Both the position numbers and the translations under genes were made by a program. The notes below the pieces were generated by a model. The model worked only from the letters and a program-made list of their open reading frames with translations. It did not search any database and had not been told where the DNA came from. 64,000 bases of DNA from Hymenobacter lapidarius (GTDB taxonomy: Bacteria; Bacteroidota; Bacteroidia; Cytophagales; Hymenobacteraceae), in assembly GCF_001816145.1 (NCBI RefSeq), contig NZ_MDZB01000033.1:1-64000 (forward strand), given 5' to 3'. This document shows, one piece after another, positions 32,894 through 42,385 of this stretch (its first letter is position 1; every line of letters starts with the position of its first letter).

Positions 32894-34651
32894 CTACCCT
32901 TTCTTCTTTTGGGCGCGCGCCTGCTGCTCGGCAATAAAGCGGTCCGTCATCTTTTCCAGAATGGCCAGGGTCACGGCGCCGTTGGAGAGCACCATGTCGT
33001 GAAAGGCGCGCACGTCGAAGTCGTCCTTCAAGGCACTTTCGGCCCTTTTGCGCATTTCAATGATTTTCAGCTCGCCCATTTTGTAGGACAGCGCCTGCCC
33101 GGGCCACAAAATGTAGCGCGTCACCTCCGTGTTTACCTCGTGCAGGGAAAGCGCCGTGTTGTCGGCCAGGTAGGCCACGGCTTGCTCCCTGGTCCAGCCC
33201 TTGGTGTGAATGCCCACGTCGATGACCAGGCGGCAAGCCCGCCACATCTCATACGTCAGCCGGCCAAACAAGCTGTACGGGTCCTTATAGAAGCCCATTT
33301 CGTGACCCAGGTATTCGCTGTACAGGCCCCAGCCTTCGCCAAAGGCGTTGATGTACAGGTTACGCCGGAACTCGGGCAGGTTGCTCAGCTCCTGCGTCAG
33401 GGCAATTTGGAGGTGGTGGCCCGGCACCGCCTCGTGCAGCGTCAGCGCCTCCAGGGTGTAGAGCGTGCGGCTGGGCAAGTTCGACGTGTTCACCCAGTAT
33501 TCTCCGGCCCGGGTGCTGCTGATGGGCGCCCGCGAATAGCGGCCCGCGGTGTAGTTCGGCGCCAGGAATTCGGGCACCGGCACCACCGTAAACGGCTGCC
33601 GGGGCAGCTTGCCAAACAACGCAGGCAGCTGGCCCTCCACTCGTTTGGCGATGAAGGCTGCGTCTTTGAGCAGCTCATCGGCCGTTTTTGGCTGGAACTG
33701 CGGGTCGGTGCGCAAAAAGGCAATAAACTCCTTGAAGTTGCCCTTGAATTTCACGTCGCGGATAACCGTTTCCATCTCGCCCTTTATCCGCGCCACCTCC
33801 TGCAAACCAAGCTGGTACACCGCCTCTGAAGAGAGGTTAGTGGTGGTGTAGTGCCGCACCCGGTCCTCGTAATACGCCCGCCCGTCCGGAAACCCCGAAG
33901 CGCCGAGGGTGGACCGGGTTTTGGGCAGGTACTCGCGGTCGAAAAACGTCTTGATTCGCTGGTAGCTGCTGATGACGTCCTTAGTAATAACGGCGCGGCC
34001 CCGGTCCTGCAAGGCCACCCAGTCAGCTTCGGAAATGGCCGCTGGCTTTTTGGCAAAGGGCTTCCAGAAAGTCGATTCTTCGGGCGTGGCCACGATGTGC
34101 TGGGTGTAGCTCGTTTCGTAGCCCTTCATAGCCTCCCGGGGCTGCGTAATGCCCAGCGCAATGCCCCGGCGCATAAGCTGCAGGTTTTCGTCCACGAACC
34201 GGGGAATGTCCTGCAACATCAGCAGGTACTGCTCGGCGTCTTTTTTGGTGCTGATGGTGGTGCCGCCCCGCGAGGCCAGCTGGGAGTGGAAGCCGGCATC
34301 GGTTTGCAGGGGGTTCAGGTACGATTTGTACCGGTATTCGCCCAGCTCGTCCAGCACCTGGTGGTTCAACAATTCCAGGTTTATCCCGTCTTCAAACGAG
34401 AGGCTCTGCTTGTTGATGCCCTGCAATTGGGCGGCTATTTTCTGATAAAACAGGCCTTTGGCGGAAAACGAGCTTTCGGTTTGGGCACGCAGCACGTGGT
34501 TGCGGCTGCTGTCGGCGCGGTACTCTTTTTTCTCAAATGCCTTTATGGCCGCCAGGGCCGCGGCCATGTCTTTCTGCAGCGCCTGCGGTTGGGCCTGCAG
34601 CCCGGTGGTGCCCAGCAGGCAGTAGCATACAAGGAGCAGCGGTAATCTCAT
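32894..34651 (-). CDS. DUF885 family exported protein (putative metallopeptidase)
   Basis: 585 residues from ATG 34651, beginning with a signal peptide (RLPLLLVCYCLLGTTGLQAQ); the upstream extension in the same frame lacks that feature. The DUF885 signature is strong: LTLHEAVPGHHLQIALTQEL (zinc-binding HExxxGHH-type), then INAFGEGWGLYSEYLG with a downstream Glu, and RLVIDVGIHTKGW followed by a C-terminal VTRYILWPGQALSYKMGEL. These proteins resemble thermostable carboxypeptidases and are thought to be periplasmic peptidases; the substrate is unknown. Possibly the second gene of an operon with the small membrane protein upstream (62-base gap). Confidence 0.87.
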   Translation of the reverse strand: MRLPLLLVCYCLLGTTGLQAQPQALQKDMAAALAAIKAFEKKEYRADSSRNHVLRAQTESSFSAKGLFYQKIAAQLQGINKQSLSFEDGINLELLNHQVLDELGEYRYKSYLNPLQTDAGFHSQLASRGGTTISTKKDAEQYLLMLQDIPRFVDENLQLMRRGIALGITQPREAMKGYETSYTQHIVATPEESTFWKPFAKKPAAISEADWVALQDRGRAVITKDVISSYQRIKTFFDREYLPKTRSTLGASGFPDGRAYYEDRVRHYTTTNLSSEAVYQLGLQEVARIKGEMETVIRDVKFKGNFKEFIAFLRTDPQFQPKTADELLKDAAFIAKRVEGQLPALFGKLPRQPFTVVPVPEFLAPNYTAGRYSRAPISSTRAGEYWVNTSNLPSRTLYTLEALTLHEAVPGHHLQIALTQELSNLPEFRRNLYINAFGEGWGLYSEYLGHEMGFYKDPYSLFGRLTYEMWRACRLVIDVGIHTKGWTREQAVAYLADNTALSLHEVNTEVTRYILWPGQALSYKMGELKIIEMRKRAESALKDDFDVRAFHDMVLSNGAVTLAILEKMTDRFIAEQQARAQKKKG

Positions 34652-34713
34652 AAGCGGGGCCGGGGGCCGATTACTGTGCCTGAACGGCAGGAGCACAGCG
34701 GTGAAAGTAAGGC

Positions 34714-35163
34714 TTAGCGCAGCAGCCATTGCTGGTAGCTTTTAGCGGAGGGCGTGAGCTGCCAGCCCAGGGCCACCAGTACGCCCACGCAGGCCACCAG
34801 GTCGAATACCTGGTGGGTGATGGCGTAGGAGGCCAGCAGCGGCAGCGCGGTCAGGCTCAGCAGGCTATTGCGCAGGAACATTCGCCCGAGGTAGATGCGT
34901 AGGTTTTCTTCGGCGGGGCGCCGGATGTTGGGCCGCAAGCGCCGGAAAATCAAGTACGCCAACACGCCCAGCAGGGGCACCACGCCCCCCAGCAGCAACA
35001 GCACCGGCCAAGTGGCCAGGCGGGGCTCCAGGGTGGGGCCTACTGCGGCGCGCTGTCCGGCCAGCAGCACCGCGCCCCCCATCAGCAGGGTTTGCAGGGG
35101 GTAGTGCAGCCAGTGCACCCACCGGATGCGGCGAATGGCGCGGTGAAAATCAGCGTCCGTCAT
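34714..35163 (-). CDS. Small four-helix membrane protein of unknown function
   Basis: 149 residues from ATG 35163 (MTDADFHRAIRRIRWVHWLH). Four hydrophobic segments: LQTLLMGGAVLLAGQ, WPVLLLLGGVVPLLGVLAYL, SLLSLTALPLLASYAIT and VFDLVACVGVLVALG, with a basic loop (RRLRPNIRRPAEENLRIYLG) after the second. No recognised family. TTCTTTTG lies five bases before the ATG, one mismatch from the -7 consensus. Lies 62 bases upstream of the DUF885 gene on the same strand. Confidence 0.72.
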   Translation of the reverse strand: MTDADFHRAIRRIRWVHWLHYPLQTLLMGGAVLLAGQRAAVGPTLEPRLATWPVLLLLGGVVPLLGVLAYLIFRRLRPNIRRPAEENLRIYLGRMFLRNSLLSLTALPLLASYAITHQVFDLVACVGVLVALGWQLTPSAKSYQQWLLR

Positions 35164-35265
35164 GGCCACAAAAGAAGCGGGTCTTGCCCGCCCCGCAAGC
35201 CCGCCCACCCGCTATTTTTTTGTTTGCGGGGCTGCACAACGTCGTAACAACCAATCCCTGGCAGC

Positions 35266-35864
35266 TCAGAAGCCAGCTTCCAGCGCGCGCTGCTCCTCCA
35301 GCAGGACTCGCCGGGTTTCGTATCCTTCGGCCACCTTCAGCTGCTGCCCGATGCTGACGAAGCGGGCCGCGAAAGCCACAAACTTCTCCGTGCCCTCGCA
35401 GTGGCGCAGCCAGTCGGCAAAGTCGGCCAGCTCGGGCTCCTGGCTCGAATAGGAGAGCAATTCCGCCATGTAAGGCGTTTCCATATTGGAGCCTTCCCAC
35501 ATACCGCGCGTACCAGTGGGCGCCCAAAAAACCGGTCAAACAGGTAGGTATTGCAGCAGAAAGTCTGGGCGGCCTTGCGCTCCGCATCTTTCAGCCGGTT
35601 GTTTTTGAACAGCAGAATGGTCCACTCAAACAGGAAATCGGGGTAGCCGATGTCGTCCCCAAAGTTTTTGTCGAACCAGCGCGTGTAGCGCAGCCCGCCC
35701 GCGTAGTCGCCTAGCCGCACGTACAACTTGGGCGGCAAGTAGCGGTAGCCCCCGCTGTCGTCGTACCAGCCGAAGCGGCGTTTCTCGGCGGCCAGTCGGC
35801 GCTTCACGCCCGCTATTTGGGCCTGGAGCCGTTCGGCTTGTTTGGGTGTGAGGGGTTTATTCAT
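35266..35864 (-). CDS. Hypothetical cytosolic protein, frameshifted
   Basis: About 199 residues when two frames are joined. Part one (ATG 35864): LTPKQAERLQAQIAGVKRRL, FGWYDDSGGYRYLPPKLYVR, YPDFLFEWTILLFKNNRLKDA and NTYLFDRFFGRPLV. At about 35505-35515 (CGCGCGGTATG on the minus strand) the frame changes to MWEGSNMETPYMAELLSYSS and continues to QRALEAGF. The C-terminal part is helical. No family is recognised; the layout (short coiled start, FLFEWTILLFKNNRLKDAE helix pair) resembles TPR-like helices. Either an assembly indel or a decaying gene. Confidence 0.65.
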
Positions 35865-35913
35865 CCGGTTTCGGTGGGGTTGCGGGCCGGCGCATTCGGC
35901 CGGTTTGGGTACC

Positions 35914-36051
35914 TCAATTTACCGGGTAAAACGTGGCCCGCACCTCGGCTAGGTAGTCGTGAAAGCCCCAGCCGATGCCGCTGGTGTCGCGCACGACCTG
36001 CGCCGTACGGGCCGCAAATTGGGCCAGCAGCTTCTCCTCCACAAGGCTCAT
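35914..36051 (-). CDS. Small hypothetical protein
   Basis: 45 residues from ATG 36051: SLVEEKLLAQFAARTAQVVRD followed by TSGIGWGFHDYLAEVRATFY. GC-rich codon use like the chromosome. It might be the 3' remnant of a larger gene, since the frame is open a little further upstream into AT-rich sequence, or a true small protein. Weak evidence. Confidence 0.35.
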   Translation of the reverse strand: MSLVEEKLLAQFAARTAQVVRDTSGIGWGFHDYLAEVRATFYPVN

Positions 36052-36071
36052 AACTAACTGCTTGACAGACG

Positions 36072-36659
36072 TCAGGCTCTGACCTCGTACAGTAATCCAG
36101 AGTCGTGAGCCGTTACAAAAAGTGGCACTTTCCCCCAATTCGCTTTTTGAGTGATAGCTAGTTTTCGTGCTTCTTTGAAAAGCTCATGCAATCTTAGAAT
36201 TATTATTAGCTCACAAACTTCAAATGCTTCCGTCAAAGCTTCATCACTCCCTTTGTCATTCTCTAAATAGTCTCTATAAGCTTCTTGCAGCTCCTCTAAG
36301 CCATTAATTACCATGCTTTTTTCTGACGGTACATCATAGTCGGCTAACCAATCAAAATCATCAAGTCCTCCCAATTCTGCAAAAGCAAATAAGTCAACAA
36401 ACCATAAATCATAGTTTATAGTAAACCCATTCATTTCGGCATAAAGGGCTTTAACATCAATTTGCTCCCTTGCAGATTTGTAGAAAAGTTCTAAATATTC
36501 GCTCAATCCTACGGCTAAGTGTTTCAAGTCTTTGCCTAAGATTTTGTGAAAATCCGTTTTAGGTAATTCTGATAATTTATCCTCAGCAAGATTAATAGCT
36601 TCATCAAGCTTGTTGTTCGTTACAAGCTCATTTAATGCGTCGTCTAAGTTGAATTCCAT
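36072..36659 (-). CDS. AT-rich hypothetical protein (orphan)
   Basis: 195 residues, acidic and helical, starting MEFNLDDALNELVTNNKLDE and ending HDSGLLYEVRA. Contains LSEYLELFYKSAREQID, DLFAFAELGGLDDFDWLADY and EALTEAFEVCELIIILRLHEL. No signal peptide or membrane helix. Strongly AT-rich coding sequence compared with menB and the genes behind it, suggesting recent acquisition. Its acidic small soluble character is like that of many contact-toxin immunity proteins, but no toxin gene is adjacent, so this is only a guess. Separated from menB by a strong terminator. Confidence 0.65.
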   Translation of the reverse strand: MEFNLDDALNELVTNNKLDEAINLAEDKLSELPKTDFHKILGKDLKHLAVGLSEYLELFYKSAREQIDVKALYAEMNGFTINYDLWFVDLFAFAELGGLDDFDWLADYDVPSEKSMVINGLEELQEAYRDYLENDKGSDEALTEAFEVCELIIILRLHELFKEARKLAITQKANWGKVPLFVTAHDSGLLYEVRA

Positions 36660-36866
36660 GTATGTCTGTTGTTTTGTATTGAGGTTGTTATTGTTGAATT
36701 AATACACTATTTGCACTGCTCCAGCGTCAAGCTACACCAGTTGTGGCAATCTACCCAAATGAGTCCAAATCCCGCAACTGCATTTCGTGTTTACACTCTC
36801 AGTAGGCGCAACCCCGACCGGAAGACAAACGACTTTCAAGGCGGAAAACTTAGCGCCCCACCAGCC

Positions 36867-36905
36867 AAAAAAGCCCGCCGCACTTCTCAGTACGGCGGGC
36901 TTTTT
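36867..36905. terminator. Bidirectional terminator downstream of menB
   Basis: AAAAAAGCCCGCCG ... CGGCGGGCTTTTT hairpin with T-tracts on both strands, between menB and the AT-rich orphan. It should end the men transcript and isolate the orphan. Confidence 0.85.
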
Positions 36906-36929
36906 AATTATCGGGCGTAATACCGCCGC

Positions 36930-37754
<825 letters not shown>

Positions 37755-37769
37755 AAGATGAGATTGATT

Positions 37770-37871
37770 TTCTGCGGCTTCTGCGTTTTTCTTTTGCGCC
37801 TTCTGCGGGCTAAAATCCGTTGGACGGTTTTAGCCCGCAGAGGGCGCAAAAGAAAAACGCAGAAGCCGCAG
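37770..37871. repeat. Long near-perfect inverted repeat, family 3
   Basis: Arms of about 42 bases: CTGCGGCTTCTGCG, TTTTTCTTTTGCGCC and CTGCGGGCTAAAA on the left, with complements TTTTAGCCCGCAG, GGGCGCAAAAGAAAAA and CGCAGAAGCCGCAG on the right, around a 12-base loop. It occupies nearly the whole menD-menB gap and could attenuate menB expression or be an inserted mobile repeat. Confidence 0.85.
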
Positions 37872-37875
37872 AGGT

Positions 37876-39660
37876 TTACGAAAAAGCTTGTTTCACCGCG
37901 GTGCGGTATTCTTCAAATAATGCCGCGTTGGTTTTGGAGTCGGTAAAGATTTCCAGAATCGCCGCGCCGGTTTCGGCTGCAAAGAAAACCGGCAGCGCGG
38001 CATCTAGTTCAGCAAACGATGAAACCGGGAAGTAGCGCAGGTTAAAATCCCGGGCCGTGTTCTTGGACGTGAGGGTTTGGCGCGTCTCAAAAAATTCCTC
38101 CAACTCCGGCTGCTGCCGCGGCCCGTCAATCAGCCGGAAGATGCCGCCGCCGTGGTTGTTGAACAGCACCACCCGCAGGTTGGGCGTGGGGTAGTTGTGC
38201 CAAAAGGCGTTGCGGTCGTAGAAAAACGCCACGTCGCCGGTGAGCAGGACCACCGGACGTTCGGGTTGCGCCAGGGCCGCGCCCACGGCGGTAGAGTTAC
38301 AGCCGTCGATGCCGCTGGTGCCCCGGTTGGCGAAGACCTCAATGTGCCGGCCCTGCGGAATGCCGAGGATGTTGGCATAGCGCACGGCCATGCTGTTTGC
38401 AAGGTGCAGCGCGGTATGGGGAGTTAGCGCAGCTAAAGTGCGCTTGAAGGCTGTAAATTCGTTGAATTTATGGCTATTTCCATCTAGGAAATTAATGCCC
38501 TCATTTAGCAGCTGTTTGGCTTGGCGCTCGTGGTCCGTCCACCGCTGTTGGTAATTGGAACGGGCCTCGTTTATTTCGTCAGGTAAAAGCCACAACGGGG
38601 AAGTGCATTCCAACAAAGCCGTCAGAAACCGATTAGGGTCAGCTCGAATGATGCTTGTTAAAGAGCCAAAAGTGTCCGCGGTAGCTCCGTTTAGTTGCAC
38701 ATGCCAATGCTGTTTTGGCGGATGCGCTCGTAGAAATTGCTTGAGTGATTTAGAGATGAGCGACAACCCACAAGTTATTACTAAATCAGGCTGAAGTAAA
38801 TACTTCTGCTCGGCGCTTAAGCCAGCTAACGTCACATCGTGCGAGCGAATAATGTGCCAGTGCTCGGCGATGATTTGTCCCGGGCCAAGATTGCTGATTA
38901 CATCACCAATGAAAACGGCCCCGCTTATTTCGTCACCATACGCATTTGCATTGGCGAGTACCTGGTCGGTAAAGGGAGGAGACTCTCCATCGGGTTGCTG
39001 CCCAAAGACAAAAAGTATTTTGGAGTAGTTGCCAAATTCGTTTGCCAATGCTTGCAACTCAGCTGCCTCAAGTGAACTATTGATTCCAGATTCCCGGATA
39101 ATCTTCACATCCTGCTCATACCGAATTTCCTCGCCCGCCTTCGGATAAAACGGCTCACGCAGCGGCACGTTCACCTGCACTGGACCGGCGGGTGCGGCTT
39201 GCGCCAGATTGATGGCCTCGTTCACGAGGCGCGCCGAAAACCACTTGGCATCGGCGTGCGAAATGTCCACCGGAAACTCAAACGCGCCCTTGGCGTGCGC
39301 GCCGTATAAATTGCGCTGCCGGATGGTCTGTCCATCGAGCTGGTCTATCCATTCCGGCGGCCGGTCGGCGGTGAAAATTACCAGCGGAATGAGCTGGAAA
39401 AACGCTTCGGCCACGGCCGGCGCGTAGTTCAGGCCCGCCGTGCCCGAGGTGCAGACCAGCGCCACCGCTCTTTTCTGAGCCTGCGCAATACCCAGCCCGA
39501 TAAAGGCCGCCGCCCGCTCATCGGGCACCACGCGCACGGTTAAATTGGGGTGGCGGGCGAAGGCCAGCGTGAGCGGCGCCGAGCGAGAACCGGGCGAAAG
39601 CACCACATCCGTAATGCCATGCCGGGCGCAAATTTCAGCGATGTTGTAAACGGCCTGCAT
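37876..39660 (-). CDS. menD: 2-Succinyl-5-enolpyruvyl-6-hydroxy-3-cyclohexene-1-carboxylate synthase
   Basis: ThDP-dependent enzyme that condenses isochorismate with 2-oxoglutarate. 594 residues, close to the family norm. N-terminal pyrimidine-binding domain: AEICARHGITDVVLSPGSRS, HPNLTVRVVPDERAAAFIGL (catalytic Glu), GTAGLNYAPAVAEAFFQLIP and DRPPEWIDQLDGQTIRQRNL. C-terminal pyrophosphate domain: NRGTSGIDGCNSTAVGAALA, LLTGDVAFFYDRNAFWHN and VVLFNNHGGGIFRLIDG. The middle third (about 38440-39120) is noticeably more AT-rich than the ends. Follows menF after 88 bases. Confidence 0.96.
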   Translation of the reverse strand: MQAVYNIAEICARHGITDVVLSPGSRSAPLTLAFARHPNLTVRVVPDERAAAFIGLGIAQAQKRAVALVCTSGTAGLNYAPAVAEAFFQLIPLVIFTADRPPEWIDQLDGQTIRQRNLYGAHAKGAFEFPVDISHADAKWFSARLVNEAINLAQAAPAGPVQVNVPLREPFYPKAGEEIRYEQDVKIIRESGINSSLEAAELQALANEFGNYSKILFVFGQQPDGESPPFTDQVLANANAYGDEISGAVFIGDVISNLGPGQIIAEHWHIIRSHDVTLAGLSAEQKYLLQPDLVITCGLSLISKSLKQFLRAHPPKQHWHVQLNGATADTFGSLTSIIRADPNRFLTALLECTSPLWLLPDEINEARSNYQQRWTDHERQAKQLLNEGINFLDGNSHKFNEFTAFKRTLAALTPHTALHLANSMAVRYANILGIPQGRHIEVFANRGTSGIDGCNSTAVGAALAQPERPVVLLTGDVAFFYDRNAFWHNYPTPNLRVVLFNNHGGGIFRLIDGPRQQPELEEFFETRQTLTSKNTARDFNLRYFPVSSFAELDAALPVFFAAETGAAILEIFTDSKTNAALFEEYRTAVKQAFS

Positions 39661-39748
39661 AAGGTCAGTTATCAGTTAGTAGTTAGCAGTGAACAGTTAG
39701 CAGTGAACAGTCATCGGTGAGCACAATAAAACAAAAACTGCTAACTGT

Positions 39749-40981
39749 TCACTGAAGTGCCGCGCTTATGGTTCGCAGTTTCATTTCGGTTTCCTGCCAT
39801 TCCCGTTCCGGGTCGGAGTCCACGGTCAGGCCGGTGCCGGCGTAGAGAATGGCCTGGTCGGCGCGCACTTGCAGGCAGCGCAGGTTCACGTAGAGGCGGG
39901 CCACGCCGGGTGCCGCCACGTTCACCGGGCCCAGGAAACCGCTGTAGTAGGCGCGGTCATATCCTTCGTTCTGCTGAATGAAGTGCATGGCGGCCGCCTT
40001 CGGCATGCCGCCCACGGCCGAGGTGGGGTGCAGCAGCCGCAGCATGTCGGTGCCCAGCGACGGGAACGGCACGTGTTTCAGGTTTACCTCGAAGTCGGTG
40101 CGCAGGTGCAGCAGCTCGCCGGCGATAATCGTGCGCGGGCCCGTTTCGTGGTATTCGCGCAGCCGCAGCTGCTTGAAGCAGTTCACGATGTAGCGCGCCA
40201 CCAAGGCCTGCTCCTCAATTTCCTTTTGGCGCCAGATGGCCGTGCGGGGCGTAACCTCCGCCGTGAGGGGCTGGGTGGCAGCTAGGGCCATGGTCCGAAA
40301 CGTGCCATCAGCCGTGACCTCGGCCAGGATTTCCGGCGTGGCGCCCAGCCAGGTGCCCACGCCCGGCACGCTCATCAGCGACACAAACGCCAGCGGATAT
40401 TTCCGGTCGAGCTCCGTGAAAGCCGCGAGCGGGTCGAAGCCGGCGGGCAAGGCGCGGCGGGCGGCGCGGGAGGTCACCACTTTCAGCACCTGCTGCGTTT
40501 CAATGGCTTCCACGCCCCTGGTTACCAGCTGCGTGTATTCGGCTTCGGTGGCGGCATGCGGAACGGGCTGGGCGCTGTGGTGCCAGGCCATTTCCTTCAC
40601 CATTCCAGCCGCCAGCCATGCCGTAAGGTTCGGCACCAGCTCGCGCGCCTTGGGCGACACGGCCACGGTTTCGGGCTGGCCGGCATCATACAGCACGTCG
40701 GCGGGCAGGAACAGCGCCGGGTTTTGGTCGGAGTCGCGAAACGGGAAAAATGCGAAGCCCGCCGGTGCCTGGGCATCGAGCGCGGGCGGCAGGCCGGTGT
40801 ACGTAGCCTCCAGCGAACGCGCTACCAGCAGGCGCGGGGTAGCCGCGCCGGGCTCCCGCCACACCGCCAGCGGCCGGCCCGTGCGTAGCGCGCCCGCCAC
40901 CAAATGGCGCAGGCGGGCGTGGGCATCGAGGCCCGCGGCGGCGGCGGGCCACCGCAGCTGCCGGAATTCGCTGGTTTGCAT
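39749..40981 (-). CDS. menF: Isochorismate synthase
   Basis: Chorismate-utilising enzyme of 410 residues that commits chorismate to menaquinone. The conserved C-terminal domain shows GVEAIETQQVLKVVTSRAAR, YPLAFVSLMSVPGVGTWLGA, RTMALAATQPLTAE, ELLHLRTDFEVNLKHVPFPS, LLHPTSAVGGMPKAAAMHFI and YDRAYYSGFLGPVNV. Isochorismate synthase is chosen over anthranilate or salicylate enzymes because of the adjacent menD and menI. Its ATG overlaps the menI stop (TGATG), so they are coupled. The N-terminal third is variable, as usual. Confidence 0.93.
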   Translation of the reverse strand: MQTSEFRQLRWPAAAAGLDAHARLRHLVAGALRTGRPLAVWREPGAATPRLLVARSLEATYTGLPPALDAQAPAGFAFFPFRDSDQNPALFLPADVLYDAGQPETVAVSPKARELVPNLTAWLAAGMVKEMAWHHSAQPVPHAATEAEYTQLVTRGVEAIETQQVLKVVTSRAARRALPAGFDPLAAFTELDRKYPLAFVSLMSVPGVGTWLGATPEILAEVTADGTFRTMALAATQPLTAEVTPRTAIWRQKEIEEQALVARYIVNCFKQLRLREYHETGPRTIIAGELLHLRTDFEVNLKHVPFPSLGTDMLRLLHPTSAVGGMPKAAAMHFIQQNEGYDRAYYSGFLGPVNVAAPGVARLYVNLRCLQVRADQAILYAGTGLTVDSDPEREWQETEMKLRTISAALQ

Positions 40982-41415
40982 CAGGCCTTCTTGTCGGGGG
41001 CGGCGGGCAAGTCAATCACGGCCATGGTAATGCGGCTGATGCACACCAACGCGCTGGTTTCTTCGTGCGTGATGCGGATTTCCCACACCTGCGTGCTGCG
41101 GCCCACGTGCACCGGCGTGGCGCGGCCCCGCACCCAGCCGTCGCGCACGCCCTTCAGATGGTTGGCGTTAATTTCCAGGCCCACGGTGGCCTGCCGGGTG
41201 CGGTCTACGCGCAGGGCGGCGGCGATGCTACCCAGGGTTTCGGCAAAAGCTACCGAGGCGCCGCCGTGCAGCAGGCCCATGGGCTGGTGGGTGCGGCCAT
41301 CTACTGGCATGCGGCCTTCCACGTAGCCCTCGGCCACGGCGGTGATTTCAATGCCGAGGGCATCGGCCAGGGTGGGGCGGGAGGCGGTCCACCGGTTCAC
41401 TTCTTCCAGATTCAT
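40981..41415 (-). CDS. menI: DHNA-CoA thioesterase (hotdog fold, MenI/YdiI-like)
   Basis: 144-residue hotdog-fold thioesterase expected to release 1,4-dihydroxy-2-naphthoate from its CoA ester. The stretch PVDGRTHQPMGLLHGGASVA followed by FAETLGS is nearly the same as in E. coli YdiI as I recall it, including the catalytic Glu in AETLGS; EINANHLKGVRDGWVRG and HVGRSTQVWEI also fit. The first gene of the men unit and overlapping menF. General PaaI-type function is certain; MenI is well supported by context. Confidence 0.88.
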   Translation of the reverse strand: MNLEEVNRWTASRPTLADALGIEITAVAEGYVEGRMPVDGRTHQPMGLLHGGASVAFAETLGSIAAALRVDRTRQATVGLEINANHLKGVRDGWVRGRATPVHVGRSTQVWEIRITHEETSALVCISRITMAVIDLPAAPDKKA

Positions 41416-41594
41416 AAGGGCAATTATCGGTTGTTCGCTGTCGGTTGTTTGTTATCGAAAGTAGCCAGTCGGGTTGCCGCGTCGAGCTGGCAATTGACAA
41501 CAAGCAACGAACAACTAAAAACCAACCCCGTACTTCGCTGTATTGTTGAAGCAAATACTGCGATAAGGCAGCGTCCGCAAAACTACTACGCAAC

Positions 41595-42236
41595 GTGAGG
41601 CCCCGGACCATTTTCCTCCTACGCCACGGCCAGACCGATTTCAACGTGCAAGGAATTGTGCAGGGCAGCGGCGTCGATTCGAGTTTGAACGACGTGGGCC
41701 GCCGCCAGGCGGCGCAGTTCTTCGCGGCCTACGGGCACGTGCCCTTCGACAAAGTGTACACCTCCGCCCTGCGCCGTACCCACGAGTCGGTGCAGCAGTT
41801 CCTGGACCTGGGCCTGCCCCACGAAGCGCACCCCGGCCTGAACGAAATAAGCTGGGGCGAGCGCGAAGGCACCCGCATTACCATGGAAGAGGACGCCGAA
41901 TACCGCGAGGTACTGGCCGATTGGGCCGCGGGCCGCACCGATTCCCGTCTCACCGGGGGCGAAAGCCCCGAGGAAGTGGCCGCCCGTCAGCGTCCGGTTA
42001 TCGAGCTGCTGAAGGCCCGCGGCGAGGAGCAAACCGTCCTCGTGTGCATGCACGGCCGGGCCATGCGCGTCATGCTCTGCCAACTCCTCAACTACCCGCT
42101 CAGCTGCATGGAAGGCTTCGAACACAGCAACTTGTGTCTCTACAAGCTCGAATTTACAGGTACTGTGTTTACGGTGAAAAACTTCCTGGATGTGACACAC
42201 TTAGCCGCGGGCAGGAATGCCGTGCTTGCCAGCTAG
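41595..42236 (+). CDS. Histidine phosphatase family protein
   Basis: 213 residues from GTG 41595 (RPRTIFLLRHGQTDFNVQGI). The phosphoglycerate-mutase-like core is intact: LRHGQTDFN (phospho-His), VYTSALRRTHESV, GLNEISWGEREG (acid) and VLVCMHGRAMRVMLCQLL (second His). Such enzymes dephosphorylate small metabolites; the substrate is not predictable, and a cofactor-dependent mutase is unlikely at this length and motif pattern. Divergent from menI across 180 bases of ACAAC-rich sequence. Confidence 0.87.
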   Translation: MRPRTIFLLRHGQTDFNVQGIVQGSGVDSSLNDVGRRQAAQFFAAYGHVPFDKVYTSALRRTHESVQQFLDLGLPHEAHPGLNEISWGEREGTRITMEEDAEYREVLADWAAGRTDSRLTGGESPEEVAARQRPVIELLKARGEEQTVLVCMHGRAMRVMLCQLLNYPLSCMEGFEHSNLCLYKLEFTGTVFTVKNFLDVTHLAAGRNAVLAS

Positions 42237-42327
42237 GGGAGGCTGCCGGCAAAACGGGCAATAGGTGCTGCGCTGCCATGCGGGCCGCGAATAACCCCTT
42301 GCCCGCCAGCCGCGAACCACAACAAAG

Positions 42328-42357
42328 TTGTCTGGCCAACTTTTCGGGCTAATTTTG
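42328..42357 (+). promoter_or_regulatory. Bacteroidota promoter of the E2 gene
   Basis: TTG (42328-42330), 19-base spacer, TAATTTTG (42350-42357): a full match to the -33/-7 Bacteroidota promoter, 28 bases before the E2 ATG. Confidence 0.75.
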
Positions 42358-42385
42358 GCCTCTTCAATCCAAGCGTGATAAACCG

